Shown here piece by piece: positions 1 to 10,516 of a DNA stretch of 14,076 bases. A program made the position numbers and the translations under genes. How positions within the stretch are numbered: position 1 is the stretch's first letter; every line of letters starts with the position of its first letter. The stretch spans positions 1 through 14,076 of the forward strand of contig NJFT01000414.1 in NCBI GenBank assembly GCA_002221725.1. Reading direction: 5' to 3'. Below the pieces are notes generated by a model. It had not been told where the DNA came from. It was given only the letters and a program-made list of their open reading frames with translations, and did not search any database. This DNA comes from Scedosporium boydii (lineage: Eukaryota; Ascomycota; Sordariomycetes; Microascales; Microascaceae).

Positions 1-2147
1 TTTTCCCTGCTTTTCTTGGCGCCAGATTCCTACATCTGATAACCTAGTTTGACAGGGTTGTATGGATAGTTGTAACAAAATTTGTTTAAACGGAGAATCT
101 CATCTCATTTCTGTAGTAGATAATTTAAAGAGGCATCAATATTATATCTCCTAAGTATGTGTAACAAGGCAGGATTAAGTGCGGAATTACCTATCCAGCC
201 AGGCCTCTGAGCGAGCCAACTCAGCTCGCAGTAGAGCAGACATCCACCCCCTGAGATGCTGCAACACGGCAGTACAGTCTATGAGATAGCTCGCATTCCT
301 TACAAGAACGCTCATTTCCTGGTTTTCGTGTACATCAACTTCACACCGCTGCAAAGCATTAAAGTAGGGCGTGAATGGCAATCTTATCCGACCACCTGGG
401 AAAACAGTAAGACGATTTCGTCATCAGGCCAACCGAGCCCTTTAAACATCCAGGACGTGTGTCTATAGATATAAACGAGTCTTCAAAGTTGTAGTCTCTG
501 TTTGGAAAGTCACTCGTCGTAAATAACTAGATGGTCACCCAATTTTGCATGATCGCGATTACAGTCCGTGGTTTCTACGACACTTGAATCTAGGCCGAGG
601 GGGGTTCTGATATCACGACGGAGGTGCCCTAGGTCTAGGGGAGTTGCAATAGGGCATGCTCAGTTCCTCAGCACCCTTTGCACACAAGTTGTGCCTCAAC
701 AACATTAATATACTGCGACTCACTGACTAGCCGGGTTTACATCCTTGTTGCGGATCGCACAACAGAGCTCAAAATTGAAACCACTCCCAGCTCCCGACCT
801 TGGGACATATAGGTAGGCCTAGGAAAGACGTCCTCAGAGCTGTGTATGTGAACAAATGGATACATTCGTTGACGCCAGGCCACACGTCAAGACATGCTGC
901 TCCTCTACGCTCGGACAAAACGAACCGGCTCCATGTCGAGGCGAACATCTGCATTGCAGCCCTCGATATTCTTGTCCCGATATCGATAAGAGCCTATGCA
1001 TATCAGGCGAGAGTCGAGATCCTGGTTTCCGCCACACTCGCTATTGAGGTCACAGACAGGGTTCACTTTTGGGTTTAACTCGCTGGCTGAATACAATACT
1101 TGATGCAAAAGAAAGAGCGGGGAATATTCTGTTGTTGGCGAACGGGGGCTACAATACTCACCCTCCCTTTCGAGCGGGCCGGGAGCAAATATGCCGATGA
1201 TCCCGCCTAGACCGCATTAGGCTCGGAGGTCCAGCGGCCTCAGATCGCTTTCCTTTCGACTAAATCGGCCTAAGGGATGTAGGAAACTGGAGAATCTCAA
1301 CAGCTCCTTGGGGCTACGAGTCCTCGGGGAGATATCATTCTCTAGGTTCTTGCGCAAACAACATCGGGAGATACACCACACATCAGTGTTGCGTCCACCA
1401 CTTCTGATCAGGAGCGAGAGTACTCGGCGGACAGAATGTACTGCTTCTGCAGCGGGTTGCCGAGCTTTGCATTTGAACAAACACGGCCTAGCCCAACACT
1501 ATATAACTTGGATGTGGCATGATTGAGGTCGTGCATCGGGATTATTAGTATCGGAGAAGTGTCGAGATTACATATTAATACCAGACAGATATTGGCAGTT
1601 GATGCTCGCCGTTCCGTCTACCGCCTCAACTCCCGATGGCCATCTGATTGACACTTGACCACTTGCATTGCAGCCTGCTTCGTGGCAATAATATTCAAGC
1701 ACTTTCCACTCTCAAATACTATATTCTACTTGTACTCTCCAGACCCCAGAGATACCGAATTTGCTCTAATCCCCCGCGTGCCTCTTCCCCCTCCTTCCTC
1801 TATAAAGTGCTATTAATGTTGTTGATTGTTTAAAGAAACGATCAGCAGGGCCCTAAACGGGGTGTAGGGGAGAAATGCCGTTAAACGAGCGAATAAGCCC
1901 GCCCCATGATATCATAGCCGGCGCGCCTGAAGTCATTTTGATCTCTCCCCACAAAACTGACCAGCCGCTGACCGCGGCATTCCGCCGATTGGTGAAGAAT
2001 CCCCATCTTGAGAGTAGCCTGGTTCATTTTTAACTTGGATGCACTCTACCATAAGTAGTGCTCTCTACATGGGAGACTCTAGAGTGGGATGGTATTAAAC
2101 AGAACGAGGGGGAGAGAGGTGTGTTCCTGTGAGAAAGTTAAACTAGT

Positions 2148-2552
2148 GAGAAGAAGAAAGGAAAGAAAGGAAAATTCTCCGTACTTGCTTGGCAATATGA
2201 AAAGCCAAAGAGGGAGCTATGGTACATGTCGGACGGACAGATCTCCAGTAGTTCGTCTCTGCACACTACGGTTCCCCAGCATATGCCCACAGAACCCAGC
2301 GGCCAAGTTCATTTCGACCGTCAAACCCGCTTCTGCCGTGGAGCCAGAGCTGTTCACGCGACTAAATTGACGGGTCGTTGATAAGTTTCCCCACAGATAT
2401 TGTCAAAACAAGGAATTATTATTAAATATAACGGCACCCATGCCTCGTGGCTGGGAGCGGAGCTCCAGCGATTGACTATTTTGTTTGAGAAGAGCGTCCT
2501 TGGATTTCACCAAGTTCGCCGTCCAAGTCATCGTGAAAGCCGAACTGCCAAC
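2148..2552 (+). promoter_or_regulatory. Putative promoter and 5' leader of the subtilase gene
   Basis: Seen: a 27-base pure purine run (2148-2174); the hexamer GCCAAG at 2302-2307 and its reverse complement CTTGGC at 2188-2193, both matching the fungal PacC consensus GCCARG; TGATAA at 2379-2384, matching the AreA GATA consensus HGATAR. Known: secreted fungal proteases are often controlled by ambient pH and nitrogen source through these factors. Such short sites also occur by chance, so regulation is inferred. The leader also contains a small upstream ORF, listed separately. Confidence 0.35.
2440..2475 (+). other. Possible upstream ORF (11 codons) in the subtilase leader
   Basis: An ATG at 2440 opens an 11-codon frame that stops with TGA at 2473-2475, 77 bases before the protease ATG. 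It is in a different frame from the protease. If transcription starts upstream of 2440, it could reduce translation of the main ORF. The transcription start is unknown, so this is only a candidate. Confidence 0.25.
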
Positions 2553-5500
2553 ATGGGCTCATGGAGAGCTCTATGGCTGCCCCTCGCCGGAGCTCTGCTC
2601 TTTGGCAATGCCAATGCCGCCGTCTCTTCCTTTGAATCCACCGATGTCCCCATGACTTACATGGTGGAGTTTGTCAATGACTATGTATTGCGCCCTTCAT
2701 CCCCCCCCCCCACCCCCTTTTTCTCTTTCTTTGCGCGCGTCTTTTTGCCCAAAACTACGATTAGAAATTGTCGTAGAGCATCTAATAAAGAGAGGAAAGA
2801 AGAAAACGAAAACCAAACAAAGAAAAGAATTGTGTATTCCGGTGTCTTTGTGGAACATTGGATTCTAACGTCATGATTTATTCAATTAGGACGTCGGATC
2901 CTTTTATGCGAAGCTTGGAGAGGAGAACATACCCGCGACATCGAGGTTGAACTTGACCTACTCTCTCTTCAATGGCGCCTCCTTCCAGCTTGGGGAGGGC
3001 TCCAGCAAGGGCAGCGTACCGAACCGAATTGCGAAGCTTCCCATGGTCAAGAAGATTTGGCCTGTGCAAGTCGGCCGCATTCCAGACGACGAGCTCGGTT
3101 GGGACATCGGATATATCGGTGCCTTAGGCCCTACCATCCAGCGGCGCCAGGACGGTGGGAGCACACCGGAGGTCAAGGACGTTTTCGCGCCCCATGTTAT
3201 GACCCAGGTTGACAAGCTAAGGGCAGCCGGCATAACAGGCAAGGGCATCAAGATTGGTATGGTGGACACCGGCGTGGATTACAAACACCCAGCTCTCGGG
3301 GGATGCTTCGGTGAGGGCTGCCTTGTTGCGTATGGCAAAGACTTTGTTGGCGACAACTACGATGAGAACGCCCTCAAGGTCCCGGAGCCCGATGATGACC
3401 CTTGGGACCACTGCAACGGTCACGGCACCCATATTGCGGGTATCATAGCGGCGCGTGAGAATGAGTTAGGATTCACCGGTGTGGCTCCCGGTGTAACCCT
3501 TGGTTCATATCGGGTGTCTAGCTGCCGTGGTTACGTCCATACGGATCTCTACGTCGCAGGTTTCAACCAGGCCTTTGAAGATAAGAACGACATCATCACA
3601 ACCTCGACAATATTCCCGTCTGAATGGTCTGAGGACGCTGTTGCTGTGGTGTGCGAGCGAATCTCCAAAGCCGGTATTCCTTGCATTGCCCCCATTGGAA
3701 ACGCTGGCCTCAACGGCCTCTTCTCCACCGGAAGCCCTGCCGTTGGCCACGGTGTGACGGCCGTTGCCAGTGTTACTAACCTAGACCTGCCCATGGTCAT
3801 GAAGAAAGCCATGTACACTACCGAAGACGGTAAGGACCATTCTTTTGGCTTCTACCCTGGTCGGTTCGGAGATTACAAGACCATCACCAGGGACTTATGG
3901 CTCCTCGATGACGATGCGACAGTAGCCAGCGACTGCACTAAGCTTGCAGGAGATGTCCCCGACCTTTCGAAGTACATCGTCCTAGCCAGCATGGAAGGGT
4001 GCACCCCGGAGCAAAAGGCCGCCATGATTATGGAATATGCGTGGGTGGGAAACAGAAACCTGCTGTTCTACAGTAGCAATTTCACGTAAGAAGATGTCAA
4101 GAAGCCTAGCCCCCCGCCTCCAGAGATCTATCTCGCCGAGCTAACTGAGAGACAACCTAGGACGGTGGAGCTTAATGTTTACCCCAAAGCCGTTGACGGG
4201 CTAGGGATGGTGACTCAGGACCAGGGCAAAGACTGGGTCGAAAGGTTGAAGGCTGGAGAGACAGTCACCGCCCACATGTCAGCAGTTAGCGTTGCCGAGA
4301 ACATTATCATCAGCGCCACAAACGATGCCAGCCGCGGATATCTCCAGATGTCCTCATCGTGGGGTCTCGGACTGGAATTGGACATCAAGCCACAGTTTGC
4401 CGCCCCCGGAGGCAACATTCTTTCGACCTACCTGACGAACAGAGGAAATTATACCGTCATGTCCGGAACGTCCATGGCCAGTCCATTTATTGCCGGCGTC
4501 TACGCTCTGATTGCCGAAGCTCGGGGCACTCTTGACCCCGACGAAATCAGAAATGTTCTCGCCTCGACCGCCAATCCCAACTTGTGGTGGGACGGCAAAG
4601 GCCTACATGATATTCTTGCGCCGGTGGCGCAACAGGGTGCCGGTCTGGTCCAGGCCTACGACGCCGCCTTCGTAAAAACGCTCGTCAACACCGCAGGTAT
4701 TTCCTTCAACGACACCGATAATTTCGTCCCGGAAGCCAACTTTACGATCCAAAACACGAGTGACGAAGAAGTGAAGTATGTTCTGAGCCACGTCAAGGCC
4801 GCTACGGTGTACGCATATAACGAAAACAGCACTCAACTTGCGCCCTTCCCGAACCCAACAGTCGATGAAGCAGCGACTCTGGACTTCTCCGAGGACAGTG
4901 TTACGATCCCTGCTGGGGGATCAGCCAATATCGTTGTTACGCCTACACCTCCGCAGGGAGTTGACCCGTCTCGCTTTGCCATGTACAGTGGATATATCGC
5001 CATCAACGGCACCAATGGCGAGAATCTATCGATCCCCTATATTGGTCTCGTCGGAAGCATGCGTGGTGTTAAAATCTTCGATTTGAACCCGAACAACACA
5101 TTCCTGCAATATTGGGATGCTGGGCACCGGTTGACACCGCTCCCGGCCAACACCACGTACACGTTCCCCAAACCGGCGGGTGAGCCCAACTCAAACCCTG
5201 ACCGTCTATTGCCGTACGTCTCGGCCATGTTCAACCGCCCTGCTGGTACGGCAGCCCTCTACGTCTATATCGCAGCGCTTGACGATACCTCTACACTCAA
5301 GACAACGGAATTCAAGGGATCCCAGGTTGTAGGGTTAGTCCCCGGGTACCCGCAAGAGTTTGTCCCGCATGGGAAAGCCGAGGTCGCCTTTACTGGCATG
5401 CTGGCAGATGGAACTGTTGTGCCGCCGGGAAGATATCAGTTCGTCTTCAAGGCTCTGAAGATCTTGGGAAATCGGGAGAACGATGATGATTGGGAGACAG

Positions 5501-5592
5501 TGACTCTTGGCCCCTTCACACTTGAGTATGGCGAGGCGACACTTTTGCCGGTTGATGATGGATTCCCGCTTCCGATTGACTTTGGGAAATAA
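2553..5592 (+). CDS. Secreted subtilisin-like serine protease (peptidase S8, Vpr/C5a-peptidase-like)
   Basis: Model: exons 2553-2684, 2890-4085 and 4161-5592, giving 919 residues. The ATG at 2553 is the first in-frame ATG and has a good context (AACATGG). Residues 1-22 look like a signal peptide, with likely cleavage after Ala-Asn-Ala. An inhibitor_I9-like propeptide follows (about 34-85). The S8 domain carries Asp170 (in VDTGVD), His222 (in HGTH), oxyanion-hole Asn315 (in GNAG) and nucleophile Ser547 (in GTSMASP). A protease-associated domain (about 395-485) is inserted between Asn315 and Ser547. An fn3_5-like domain (about 624-741) and a C-terminal beta-rich tail follow. Total length suits fungal Vpr-like subtilases. 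Expected role: secreted endopeptidase for nutrient proteins, made as a self-inhibited zymogen. Both junctions keep frame; intron 2 has CTAAC at 4141-4145. Odd point: residues 283-288, where subtilases usually have a Ser-x-Gly-Gly substrate-binding strand, read STIFPS. Recognition of the family is firm; the substrate is not known. Confidence 0.93.
2685..2889 (+). other. Intron 1 of the subtilase gene (205 bp, poly-C tract)
   Basis: The donor is GTATTG at 2685 and the acceptor TTAG at 2886-2889, with a CTAAC branch-like site at 2865-2869, about 20 bases before the acceptor. Both flanking codons are complete (phase 0). It is about three times longer than the other introns here. It contains C11-A-C5 at 2701-2717 followed by a T-rich stretch. 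The upstream frame runs open into the intron until 2876, so intron retention would give a short truncated product. Confidence 0.75.
4086..4160 (+). other. Intron 2 of the subtilase gene (75 bp)
   Basis: The donor is GTAAGA at 4086, the branch site CTAAC at 4141-4145 and the acceptor CCTAG ends at 4160. It splits a threonine codon (phase 2). Unspliced, the frame meets a TAA at 4087-4089. Splicing joins two halves of the protease-associated domain, which supports the model. Confidence 0.85.
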
Positions 5593-6127
5593 GATTCTCG
5601 GGTGGATGGGGACAGAGTGCATTAGAGACTGAACACATTCAGGCTTTTGTACATATGAGTATGCCGTATATTTTTCTTCATTTTCTTGGATTATTTTGGA
5701 CTTTTATCACTGCCTGTTCCTTTCGCAAAAGCCCAACCTTTCAAGGCACAGTATTTCTAGAACTGGCCGCGACGTGCCACGCCTCATAAAGCCGCGTATA
5801 CCATACCCTATGTCATCAGCCCGTACACATGCAAGATTCACGGAACTTATCTCTTCAAACCATGTTTCAACCGTCACGTCTCCCCAGAAATGTTATTGTT
5901 ACATCAACATTCCGCGCAAACCTTGCCCGAACTTAGATTCTCTTCAATTCTGTTGCCAGATGATTAGCTCCTTTCGAAACAGAGACCCTACGCTTGTTAG
6001 GGGGACATATTATACCATATATTCGTTCCAGAAAAGCTAGAACCGTAACGCAGGTTGGGGATCAACAACTCTCTTACCTACATAGCCTTGCCGGGATTCC
6101 TAACCAAAATCTAGCGCTAGTAATTAT
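5593..6127. other. Convergent intergenic region
   Basis: This is the shared 3' flank of the plus-strand protease and the minus-strand regulator. An open stretch at 5696-6040 (+) begins at TTG, contains no domain I recognise and has composition unlike the neighbouring exons, so I do not call it a gene. AT-rich patches such as 5660-5705 could serve 3'-end formation. Nothing else stands out. Confidence 0.55.
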
Positions 6128-8158
6128 TTAGCCAAATAAAAACCCGGAGCCGCGAGGTTGGTTCTTCTCTATTATATTTCCCCACCACACGCTGAAATCG
6201 TTCCTTCTCATATCCTTCTGCGTCCAGATCTCTTGTAAGAGCTCTAGAGTTTCCACGAACATAGTATACCTGCAATTTCGATACCATTCTTCGCAGTATT
6301 CCTTCACAAAGTTCCTCGAATATAAATCCATCGATTCCGAGCCGGCTAAGAAGACTGGGAATAGGAGTTGCTTCGGCAGCGCCGCCACAGACCTGCACGA
6401 TCGAACGCTGTCCAAAAGGAGTCTCGAAAGAGATGTAACTTCCGGTAGCCTGGCGTTACTAGTTCTATCCCATTTGAGGACACGGGCAATGTACAACAAA
6501 AGAGCGTACTTCCAGGCGTTGCTCGCATGGTAATAGTCATGCCAACTGTGAATCATTTCGTCACTGTCCATTGTGTCGTCGGCCATGGATTGGGGACTAA
6601 GCTCTCCCACGGTGTATTCCCGAATGCTTTGTTCCAGCTCATATACCCTCTTGGGGTCGAATCTCGCGTGTTTCATTTTGGAGACTTGTTCTTTTTCGCT
6701 CGCCAATAATATCAATTCTCCGAAATATTGAAACAGCTCCTTTGGCACTCCACATAGGGCGTGAATGTCCCAAGATGGATCATCCTCGCACGAAATAGCG
6801 GCATCGAGGTACGAGGAAGGAAAAACGGAATCGGTGCGGGATAGCAGAGCGATAATACAGTCCCACCTACAACTCACTGTCAGTATTACATATTTTTATC
6901 AAGGTAGATTATATACTAACCAAACGAACATGCCTAGCCGCGCCCGGCAACGAGGCGAGGACACTACGGCATCGATTCCGCCGATAGATTCAATCTTGTG
7001 ATATGCGTCTGTCAAGCGAGCATTCCATGGGCCAGCAGAAGAAATAAGTGTCTATTAAAGTTTAGAACATGTTGAATCTGACGAGCTTCATGCGGTATTA
7101 TTAGTCGACTTACATCCAAGGCGAAGAGCACAAGCATGCTATCTAGTATTGGCTTCTTAGAGTGTTTCGGAACTGACTGCAAAGCCGCAGTATAAAGTTC
7201 CGTCGCGGATTTCTTGTACGTCACTACTTGTTGAGCGAGCTCTTCTTCTTGGGAGCCGTCATTCATTCGGCTGACATGTTGAATCGAGATTGCAAGTACA
7301 GCGTGCGCCAGATACAGCGCGCCTTCCGTCTTGCACCGAAAGGGGTTTGAATGAAAGTCAAAAGTTAGAGGAAGAGTACAAAGCTCAGTATCATCTAGCA
7401 GTTCCGAACATTAGCGATCCTGAGCGACATAGATTTATTGCAAACTACCTACAAAACGCGAGCAGTTGAGGGGCTCCCATGGCTGGCAGTGACGGTATCG
7501 GCGAGGGACAAATGGGTGGGGACCCGATATGTAACGAAAGGGGTCCGTTAATGCTGCTTTGCCATATCGAGTGAGGAGGCACTGACAACGATAACATGTT
7601 GTCATCGGCGCTGAAGAAATCCTCGATGAGGGATGAATCAAGGTCGCCAAATATTGTCTCGAATGGGTCAGGGTCGCAAATATCCACTGGCGCTAAAGCA
7701 GATTCATGACAGGAGTCCGCAATAGGTAGCAAGGGTGGTTGTTCGGTTTCGGTGGGACTCGGCCCATTTGGTTGCTGTATGTCCCCGCTCTCTTCGATAA
7801 TAAGCCTCGATTGTCGAGCAGCGGCCTTGTGAGCCGTCCGAGTCTTCGGGCTCTTTGGCGCCTGCTTTCGCTTTCTTTGTGGCCTCCCTTGCTTAAACAC
7901 AAATGTGTGGTTCGTCGGGGTAATCGACTCCCATTCTTGACTGGACGGCTTAATGCTCAGGGACCGGCCCTTTTGCTTCCCCCTCGACGTGACGCCAGTG
8001 AGCCACTGGAGCTCTCGCGGATATCCCTGGCACAGCTCTGAGGCCTGGGAGCAGGTGTCGCAGCGATGTCGAGATCTATCACAGGGGCGGCATGACGCGG
8101 AGCAATTGAAGCAATCCGCGGCTTCCTGACGTCTCGGGATCTGTGTGAGGAAGTCCAT
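6128..8158 (-). CDS. Zn(II)2Cys6 transcription factor with Fungal_trans_2-type domain
   Basis: Model, in transcription order: exons 8158-7453, 7394-7114, 7051-6921 and 6866-6128, giving 618 residues. All junctions keep frame. The start is the ATG at 8158 (context AAGATGG). The binuclear zinc cluster is C16-x2-C19-x6-C26-x6-C33-x2-C36-x6-C43, with the usual Cys-Asp after the third ligand and an extra Cys at 23. A basic stretch at 91-115, starting GRPQRKRK, is a likely nuclear-localisation and DNA-backbone segment. Residues about 116-230 are acidic and Ser/Pro-rich, probably disordered. From about 232 the pattern LLAFY, then GALYLAHAVLAISIQHVSR, then CRARLGMFVWWD and the C-terminal WW segment fits Fungal_trans_2 (PF11951), the group that holds Uga3- and ArcA-like regulators. 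Role: nuclear DNA-binding regulator, probably of CGG-containing sites. It is the last of three tandem minus-strand genes and may control the permease and oxidoreductase; the target is inferred from position only. Confidence 0.9.
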
Positions 8159-8709
8159 CTTGTATTAACAGTAGGCCGATTGCTAGTATGCAGGTTCTCG
8201 TATAAGCTTCGCAGTGAGAGGAGATCAAGGTGAAATGGGCCAAAGCTGTGGACAAACACCATTAACAGCGTCCGTCCGTTCCGGGTTGGAGTTGAAGATT
8301 GCGAATCCACGTGTTCACCTCACAAAGATAAGGTCTTCCTTCTTCATTTGTTGTCACGGCTGGAACTATTAATCCACTACTTCCTGTGCCCCCACTTCCC
8401 CGCATTTTGTTGTCCAATTGGAGGTACAATTGCACCGACCCCAGAACTTGGAACCGGGATGAAGAACGGACCCGCTTTCGTATCAAGAAATACCCCGCTT
8501 CACCAGATCGGCATTCAAGCATATTCAGTTAGGGGGAACATCCTGTTATTTCCTCAGCTGTTTCCTGTCAGAAGGCAGGTGGGCAATTCGAGTCCCCATT
8601 CCAAGTTAGTACTTTTGCACTTGTAGGATATTTGATATTACCATTCTTAGATGCTTAGTTTAGAACTATGTACCCCGGTAGTTTGGGCGATGGTGATGAA
8701 GACGAAACT
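8159..8709. other. Region between the regulator start and the permease end
   Basis: This holds the promoter of the minus-strand regulator and the 3' flank of the permease. An E-box-type palindrome CACGTG lies at 8308-8313, about 150 bases upstream of the regulator ATG. A minus-strand ATG at about 8260 lies out of frame with the regulator and its frame runs through the regulator start. It could act as an overlapping upstream ORF if it is in the transcript. No independent gene is seen. Confidence 0.5.
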
Positions 8710-10509
8710 TCACCCTCTATGGCTTCCCTGTCCTTTCTCCCAAGCTTCTTCCACCTCGACGCTCGCAAGTTCTGCGTTCAGAGCAGCACGCCGCCTCTCA
8801 TTCATCAACTCGAGATTGATTTTGGGCCCTGTGAATTTGCCCTTTTTCGTGGTAAACCAAATCAACACCACGATAGAAACGAGGCCGACGAGGACAACAG
8901 AAACATAGCTCATGTTCTCCGGAGTCACAGGCCTAAAGACCGGGAAGCAATATAGCACATCCAAAAAGACCACCCAGGCTACGGAGATGGCATTGACGGC
9001 TACGCCGAATTTACCAAGGCTGAAATAGCGCTCAGGCAGGACTTCGTCACGGTTCCGGCAGAGCAGGATGGCTTGTGGAATAACGCATGAAGTCTGAAGA
9101 AACAGGATTGTGGTGTTAACCATGGCGGAAAATGCGGTTGTCGAACCCAGGAATATTAAACCGTAGATCTATATCGCACGAGTCACATTAATCAACGAAG
9201 TTCACATAACTGTAGCTGATCTTCAGGATAGCCACTTACCGTAACGCAGGTTCCGGTGAGGAGCATTGAATTAGCCGGCATGTTGAAGACGGGATGTACG
9301 ACTTTCCAGAGTCCAGAAAATGGCATCGCTCCATCTCGAGATATGGCCCAAATTGTTCGAGAAGCAGTTGTGCCTATTCCTCATGCAGTTAGAATCCCGC
9401 GTTTCATGTGCAGCTGGAGTTATTGCTAACTTACCAACAGCCACCACACAGCCGAACATGCAAAAGGCGAAGAAGCCCAACAAAATTGACGCAGCCACAT
9501 ACGAGCCTGTCCCCTGGTAGTAGATCTCCATTAGAGGCATATCTGCACTCAGGACAGCTGGAAGGTCTTTAATGGAGTAGATCAACGACGCCGCGAAGGG
9601 AAACGCCGTAAGCAGTCCCATGACCAGCGGCAACATGATAACTTTGGGTACGTGCTTCGAAGGGTTGGCGATCTCCTCGCAGAGGTGAGCGCCGCAGTCG
9701 CTGCCCATGTAGCCGAATACCGCGTTGCCAACGGCGAGCAGGAACGTGAAGCCTTCGTTTGACCAGCCGCTCTGGGAAGTGGTATCCGTGAACATGAATG
9801 ACGGCGACGCATGGTTGTTTCGAGCAACCACAAATAGCGTAATCATGGTAGAGCCAAGAGTTAGGACAGCCAGGACAAAGATGAGCTGACTGTAGTAAGG
9901 TAACAACCTAGACCCCAGAATGTTCATGGCCACAGACAGCCAGATCACGCCAACGTATAACAAGTATAGCTGCCATCGTTGAGTTTCGAACGAATACCAG
10001 ACCGAGGCAATTTGCATGATCATCGACGCAACGAAGTTAGACACCGAGCCGATCGCCAGCCACCATCCGAGAATACTCATCCATCCGTTTCTACATGCCC
10101 CAGCCAGGCGTTAGAAGTTTTCAATGTCATCTGTGTCATATCCTCTGAAATCACGAACTTACATATACGACGCAAAGGGCTTGTATTTCTCGCTCGCCAC
10201 CATGAACGACCAGTAGTACTGTGCTCCGGCCACGGGATAGGCAGAAGCCAACTCTGCCATCCCAGCAGATACTATCAGGGTCATGACGCCAGCTACCAGA
10301 AGAGACCATAGAGCGCCAGCGCCCGAGGCTTCGGCCAGGCCAATCCCAATTGACGCTCCGGACCCGAGCCAGGTGCAGGTCAGGGTGAATGAGAGGGCAC
10401 CGAGAGACCAGAGGGAAAACTGGCGGGGCATGGCTTGGGTGTAGCCAGCGGCCTCGAGCTCGAGGACATCGATTTTGGCGGTATTATCGGAGGAGCTACG
10501 TTGCGTCAT
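8710..10509 (-). CDS. APC-superfamily permease (amino acid/GABA/choline type)
   Basis: Model, in transcription order: exons 10509-10163, 10090-9435, 9373-9240 and 9168-8710, giving 531 residues. All three introns (72, 61 and 71 bp) have GTAAGT donors. An in-frame stop lies just upstream of the chosen ATG. The protein is very hydrophobic and fits a 12-helix plasma-membrane transporter, with the first helix near 32-58. Family marks: MPRQFSLWSLGALSF at 27-41; AELASAYPVAGAQYYW at 85-100; the GSD-C-GAHLCEEI loop at about 245-256 ending in NPSKHVPKVI; RDGAMPF at 347-353, which is rebuilt only after splicing; and the C-terminal KFTGP motif common in this group. The length is normal for fungal Uga4/Hnm1-like carriers. 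Substrate (GABA, choline or an amino acid) cannot be decided by eye. It sits between a GMC oxidoreductase and a Zn2Cys6 regulator on the same strand, which suggests uptake of the oxidoreductase substrate or a nitrogen source. Confidence 0.92.
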
Positions 10510-10516
10510 GACTCAT
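10496..10516 (-). promoter_or_regulatory. TGACTCA box and 6-codon overlapping upstream ORF at the permease start
   Basis: A minus-strand ATG at 10516, 7 bases before the permease ATG and out of frame, opens a six-codon ORF ending in TAG at 10498-10496, so it overlaps the start of the permease frame. The upstream ATG has a weak context (T at -3) while the permease ATG has G at -3, which would allow leaky scanning. The same bases contain TGACTCA at 10509-10515, the Gcn4/CpcA-type core. A functional CpcA site over a start codon would be unusual, so chance is likely for that part. Confidence 0.35.

Larger units (their letters stand above)
1..2552. other. Long gene-poor region upstream of the subtilase
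   Basis: I find no supportable gene in these 2.5 kb. The open frames are short (60-93 codons), overlap on both strands, mostly begin at non-ATG codons and show no recognisable domain. The first 180 bases are AT-rich. A short palindromic element, CCCTAG-GT-CTAGGG, sits at 627-640. A TATA-like CTATAAAG is at about 1800-1807, with no gene directly downstream that I can support. The last ~500 bases are the likely promoter and leader of the protease gene. An unrecognised non-coding RNA or an old transposon remnant cannot be excluded by eye. Confidence 0.6.

Noticed and set aside
769..1108. Cluster of overlapping short frames on both strands
   Set aside because: Several frames are open at once and none has a domain or good start; this reflects a local lack of stop codons rather than a gene.
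2400..2552. Longer N terminus for the protease
   Set aside because: The frame is open upstream but starts at TTG. The ATG at 2553 is followed directly by a normal signal peptide.
5696..6040. 114-codon plus-strand open frame between the convergent genes
   Set aside because: It begins at TTG, has a composition rich in Ser, Arg and Pro without any motif, and lies in a region expected to be 3' flank.
7739..8041. 100-codon plus-strand frame antisense to the regulator
   Set aside because: It lies wholly inside the first exon of the regulator, whose zinc cluster is unmistakable; it is a shadow frame.
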